DNA of 64,000 nucleotides. It comes from Reticulascus tulasneorum (taxonomy: Eukaryota > Ascomycota > Sordariomycetes > Glomerellales > Reticulascaceae). The notes under the pieces were generated by a model that saw only the letters and a list, made by a program, of their open reading frames with translations, was not told where the DNA came from and searched no databases. The translations under genes were made by a program, and so were the position numbers. Shown here piece by piece: positions 60,064-64,000 of the stretch (the first letter of the stretch is position 1; each line of letters starts with the position of its first letter). The stretch lies in the NCBI GenBank assembly GCA_001557505.1, contig LSAX01000004.1, positions 2,542,001 through 2,606,000 of the forward strand. Reading direction: 5' to 3'.

Positions 60064-61346
60064 TTTATTGATCGAGGCTGAAGCTGGGTCAAAAGTATGT
60101 AGCGATGTTGATTGATGGTTTTGGAGTGGGGCCAGAAGTTTTGCTGGGTTTGATCTTTCCAAAGTTGGAAGCAGCAAGTGCGAAGAATAAGTAGTTACGG
60201 TCCGGTGCTGTGATGTGGATGAGTAACTATTGCGTGTTCATCTGGTGCTTTTGTTTTGTTGCTGGCCACATCTAGGCAGACCTTAGGCGTGGCGATGGAA
60301 GTTTCCGCTGCATGACGTAACTCATTGTCGAGTGTTGGCACGTGCTCTTGAGGATGGGGTGACGACCCCTTCCGATTACTTTATTCCATCCCGGCACCGA
60401 ATGTTGGGCCGACCTCGGGTAGCCGGTAGCGGCAATCTTGAACGCTTTCAATCCTTCGACGCAGCTTGATACTCGCTCGATATAGGAGTGTTTTGTTCGA
60501 CCCTTAAGAGCCGCACGGCCTCCGTCATTAGCGCAAAAACAATCTTATCGACCGCGTTCGTCTGTTGTTGAATCCTGCCCAGAGTTATTGTCCGGAATAT
60601 GCTGCAAGTGGATATTGCTGCTTGAAAGGAGAGGCGTTTTCTGCTTTCCACCGTTGTATTGAAGCCGAATGAATGCAGATTCTCGAATACCTCTCTTAGT
60701 GAATGATTTTATTATCCGCTATTCTGGGTCTCTTTCCGCTTTGAGATGGCTGCCACTATACTTTTGACGCACTCTGCTCTGTATTCTCTAGCACCAACGG
60801 GCCCCGTGTCTTGCAGAATGGGCATCGCAAATGCCACGAGACCATGCTCGTAGTTTTCCAAGACAGTGTTCAGGTGTTCTGCATCTGCGGTCTTGCTAAT
60901 CGTGCAATGGGGCAATACCTCCTCGTAAATGAGAATTGGTGTCCCACCTGGTCAGGGGATCGATCGGCATTGCGTAGACCGTTTTCTGTCTGACAGTCTA
61001 GGATGCATGCAGCATTGTGTTTCTGCACCACGACATGCCTTTGAAACAACGGAACCACCCACCACCCACCACCCACCACCAACAGCGCCATCGGCTTGAG
61101 CCTGTCAGATCCCAACTTCAGGATCAACAGCGTTGTAAATTGAGAATCCCCCGAATCCTCCGTCAAGACAGTTGAGGGTGGTGCTAAGGCGGAAGTATAT
61201 ACTATGTAGCACGCTGGCCTTACTAACAAGCAAACATTCGAAGAGACTACAAGAAGCAGGATGGCTCAGCGGTCAAGGCGGGATTCTCTCGTGACTCGCG
61301 GTCAATTTCTTCATGTATAGTACTGATGATTACTTGAGCGCTGGAT
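60064..61346. other. Intergenic with possible relic frames
   Basis: The first 300 bases are the Pmp3 promoter. Minus-strand frames at 60448-60651 and 60712-60915 (the second holding AFAMPILQDTGPVGAREYRA) have protein-like composition but start at CTG/TTG codons and cannot be joined with confidence. A CCACCCA repeat lies at 61054-61081, and a tRNA-like string at about 61257-61312. Confidence 0.4.
61054..61081 (+). repeat. Heptamer tandem repeat (CCACCCA)
   Basis: Almost four copies of CCACCCA in tandem. The minus strand reads as regularly spaced G-runs, three of them GGG, so a G-quadruplex is possible. It is a simple repeat with no spacers, not a CRISPR array. Confidence 0.9.
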
Positions 61347-61688
61347 ATGGCTCTATTAACAAATGAGGAAAGCTTCATTGTCAGCAAATTTGAAAGCACC
61401 CCCCAAAGTGAGGTCAAGACATCTGAGCCAGAACTGCCCCGCATCGACATTGTATGGAAGTGCGGTTGCAAGTGGGAATCGTCAACAACCGGCCGCTTGG
61501 ACACACGGGAAGACGTTGGTGATGTGGCATTGTGGTAGTTTACCTGCTGTTACTGCGATGCCTACGACGGAGTTGCGGAGGATGCGTTCAGCCTAGTAAG
61601 AAACAACGTCTGCACATATTGCAGCGAAACTCCTTCACGCTCTCAGCAGCTTGATGGCGGGAAACGAATCCTTCCTTTCGTTCATTAG
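61347..61688 (+). CDS. Candidate small CxxC-x18-CxxC protein, interrupted by TAG
   Basis: An ATG at 61347 opens a frame with IDIVWKCGCKWESSTTGRLD, meets TAG at 61536-61538, and continues in the same frame to a stop at 61686-61688. The later part reads FTCCYCDAYDG then SLVRNNVCTYCSET, that is two CxxC pairs 18 residues apart, a zinc-ribbon-like pattern. Two readings are possible. A phase-0 intron from 61452 (GTATGG) to the TAG at 61538 (87 bases) would remove the stop and give 84 residues. Alternatively the TAG is a mutated CAG or TGG and this is a recent pseudogene. Small CxxC proteins of this look are common orphan genes in filamentous fungi, but I do not recognise a named family. Confidence 0.38.
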
Positions 61689-63800
61689 CCACTGGTTCAA
61701 GCAAGCATTATGCCATTCGAACATTCCCTGGGTCATTACTGATGGAATTTACCCTATATCAAGTCGGCGTCTTCCGTTCAATGTCCCACCAGACCAGCTA
61801 ATCCATGTGAGGATTGTAGCTTACGCACCCAACTTATTCACAAGCCAAGCTAGGGAGGAGGGTGGTTGCCTGTAGTGCGAACTAGGAGACTTCTTCCGCT
61901 GTTCTCGAAGGCCAAACCTTGCACGGATAAGCGTCTGAGCCGTGGAATTCGTGGATTGGTTCAGGGCACGCCTGGTCAGGGATGCATGTGGCGGCACCCC
62001 TGAAATTTATTAGCTTCATACCCCAACGGCTCGGCGATGGCAGGTAGTTTCTGGAAAGGCGTTGGAGGACCCGAGTTTCGCTGCGTCAAAGCCCCTACGT
62101 CTCTAAGTTGCCTAGCCCATCAGATAAGTTGACGGAGAATTTTGCGAAGGGACGCTTCAGAATCAAGGTTTGTCTCGTCCCGTTCCGAGCATTAGGGTGT
62201 CAGATTCATACCAAATACACTGCAAATATTTTAAAGAACTGTGCATCGGTACGGGCAACTCTTAAGGTTACCAGCTTTGATATGTACAAGGTAGGGTGAC
62301 GCGCCGTACATCATAGTGGACTGATGGTATCGGAGCGAGATGACGCCTCGCCTAAGTCGGCAAGTCAGGCATGGCAGGGTGGGCCTCCATAAACGCTTCT
62401 CATCTGCAAGGCCGGCCGTCACAGGAGGTCAATGACCTCTCCAGGACGGGCGTGGGAAGGGTTGCCAACAGCAAACTCGGAAGCGACCTCAGCAACGCTG
62501 GCTCCATCGTTCCAAGAAACCGGCAGAGAGGGAATCCATCCCTTTTCCACTTCCACGTGGGGGCGCCAATGGAGAAGCTGACCATTAATGGCTGGGCGAC
62601 GAAGATGGGATTGACATCGAATTGGTACCGTGATACCACATTTACCACTTAGAAGGATGAGACAGCACGAGAGTTGTAGAGGGAGGTTGCTTCATCTGTG
62701 TGTATCCACACCGAGTGGCCATCTCCCAAACAGCAACCCCAGAGGCAGGTTGCCTTTGAGGAGAGGGGGGCCCAGTTTCTAAAAATGTGGACGCCATGGC
62801 CGTGATATACAGCGGCTTTGTCGATCTGAGAGTGCGCAGATGATGGGCCCCTGATTTTTGGCTGAAGTGACATGTACTTTCCTTCCTTCTCACATTGACT
62901 CAAATCAAGCTACTGTGCGTGCGTCAGGTAACACGCGCGCATACGGCGCAAATTGCGGTGATTGCTAATCCTTAACAAACCCGCGCTGGGCAGACGCCTG
63001 TTGGTAGTTGGACTCGCAACTCAATGTGCGAAATGGCTCCGCCCGCAGCGGTACACGTATGTATGCAAAGGGACGGGCGGGTAAAGATGCGCCAGTGCGT
63101 AGAGCATGGGAATTTGTTGGCAGTCGATGGAAAATAGGAACTGCCTCCAAGTCCCAAGAGAAGATCCAAGCACAACAGGCAAAGAGCGGCAGGGAAGTCG
63201 AGAGCAAAGAGAGGAACGTGGCCGAAAGATCCATCTTGGGGGAAGGGGGGGGCGACCAGGATGATGAAGTTTCTTGAGGTTGACAAAACAACGTAGAGCA
63301 TCTCGCCTTTTGTGATATGTCGCAGGAACCAACCCCATATTCCTTGAAGAAACTGTATGATGCCTCTAGACTAGGCCAAAAGCAACCGTCGCCATGTAAG
63401 TTTTGCAGTTGAAAATGTGATGAATGAATACATACCATTTCCCTCAGTGCCAACCTACTGATCCAAGCACAAGGAACCTTCTCCTCTTCTTCCCTCTGAA
63501 GCGACGTGTGATTAAAAATCGGGTACCTATGAGGCCTGTAACGGGGCATAGCTAGGTAGGTATGGCCACCACCTAGTTAGGTACCTTACCTACCTTAAGT
63601 AATGAAGGTGCTTGCACCACCTGGCAAAAACGTGGCCTGGGGGGTGCTTCTCAACTGAAGCCTGCCAGCCATGCTAGCTAACTTAGGTAACTAGTTAGGC
63701 CACCACCAGGGAGAAAGTTATGGGCCTCCTACTCTCCTAAATTTGCCCATCTTCCCGGGTCCCTGTCCACTGTTCCATGGGTGTTATAGAGACCTTCCAG
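61689..63800. other. Intergenic, no supported gene
   Basis: About 2.1 kb. Open frames of 60-195 codons occur on both strands (62371-62652 plus, 62965-63549 minus), each overlapped by frames on the other strand and none with a recognisable motif. TTAGGTACCTTA lies at 63577-63588 inside a cluster of CTACCTA/TAGGTAG units (63540-63700). Confidence 0.45.
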
Positions 63801-64000
63801 CAGCCGAAGCGACCTCTAACAACCCCAAGTTCTTAGTCCAGTACTCCCCACGTCCCACGCCAACACCAATTTTCTTCTCCTGCCTTCTACTCTTCCATCC
63901 TCTCTACCTCACTCTCTTCCCTTTTTTTTTCTTAACCCTTCTCCTTCTCCCTGCCCAATCTCTTCACACAAGCTCCGAGGGCAAAAAGCACATCGAACGA
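63801..64000 (+). promoter_or_regulatory. Pyrimidine-rich stretch, probable promoter/leader of a gene beyond the right edge
   Basis: The last 160 bases are dominated by C and T on the plus strand (cttctcctgccttctactcttcc and similar), ending in an A-rich segment (gcaaaaagcacatcgaacga). This is the usual look of a fungal transcription start region and leader just before a start codon. No ATG-started frame is visible before the edge. Confidence 0.45.

Noticed and set aside
60448..60915. Two protein-like minus-strand frames near 60.5-60.9 kb
   Set aside because: They are in separate frames with no splice pair I could justify and no ATG start; possible relic only.
61054..61081. Regular repeat considered as a CRISPR array
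   Set aside because: Units are seven bases without spacers, and the genome is eukaryotic.

Overview
The window is nuclear DNA of a filamentous ascomycete (Pezizomycotina, most likely Sordariomycetes). Genes carry short introns of about 47-141 bases with GTRAGT-like donors and YAG acceptors. Protein families are typically fungal: a chromodomain HDA-complex subunit, calcineurin A and a Pmp3-type proteolipid. The only transposon is a Fot1/pogo-like element wrecked by AT-rich mutation of the repeat-induced point mutation (RIP) kind. I worked out exon structures by hand from reading frame, splice signals and known family sequence. I could not run any search.

Layout. 0-12 kb is a compact housekeeping block: the 5' part of rRNA-processing helicase Dhr1/Ecm16 (-), proteasome assembly chaperone Pba3 (+), a cyclase-family hydrolase (+), calcineurin catalytic subunit (-), a sorbose/mannitol-type SDR (-), and trimethyllysine dioxygenase for carnitine synthesis (-, 10 exons). 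12.5-18 kb holds a Cys-rich single-pass membrane protein (+), a membrane PhoD-like phosphatase (-) and a p24 cargo receptor (+). 19-24.7 kb holds a large chromodomain HDA1-complex subunit (+) and cytochrome c oxidase subunit VI (-). 25.9-27.8 kb is the dead transposon with readable inverted repeats and TA target duplication. It is followed by a fatty-acid elongase (+) at 28.6 kb.

From 30 kb on, genes are sparse and separated by long gaps (4.6, 6.8, 1.6 and 3.8 kb). The genes are a disordered Ser-rich protein (-), an F-box/LRR protein (-), glycogen synthase (-), a Ctk1-type CDK with an RS-rich N-terminus (+), another disordered basic protein (-) and a Pmp3 proteolipid (-). The last 4 kb has no secure gene. 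It has one candidate small CxxC-CxxC reading frame interrupted by TAG, and ends in a pyrimidine-rich stretch that looks like the promoter of a gene beyond the edge.

The genes do not form a pathway cluster. They are single-copy core-function genes in ordinary fungal order, with shared divergent promoters in places (Dhr1/Pba3, PhoD/p24). The points most worth checking are a 12-base and an 18-base coding exon, the RS/RG-rich CTD kinase, the triple CC-P-G-C ectodomain protein, the TAG-interrupted zinc-type ORF, and the gene-poor stretches.
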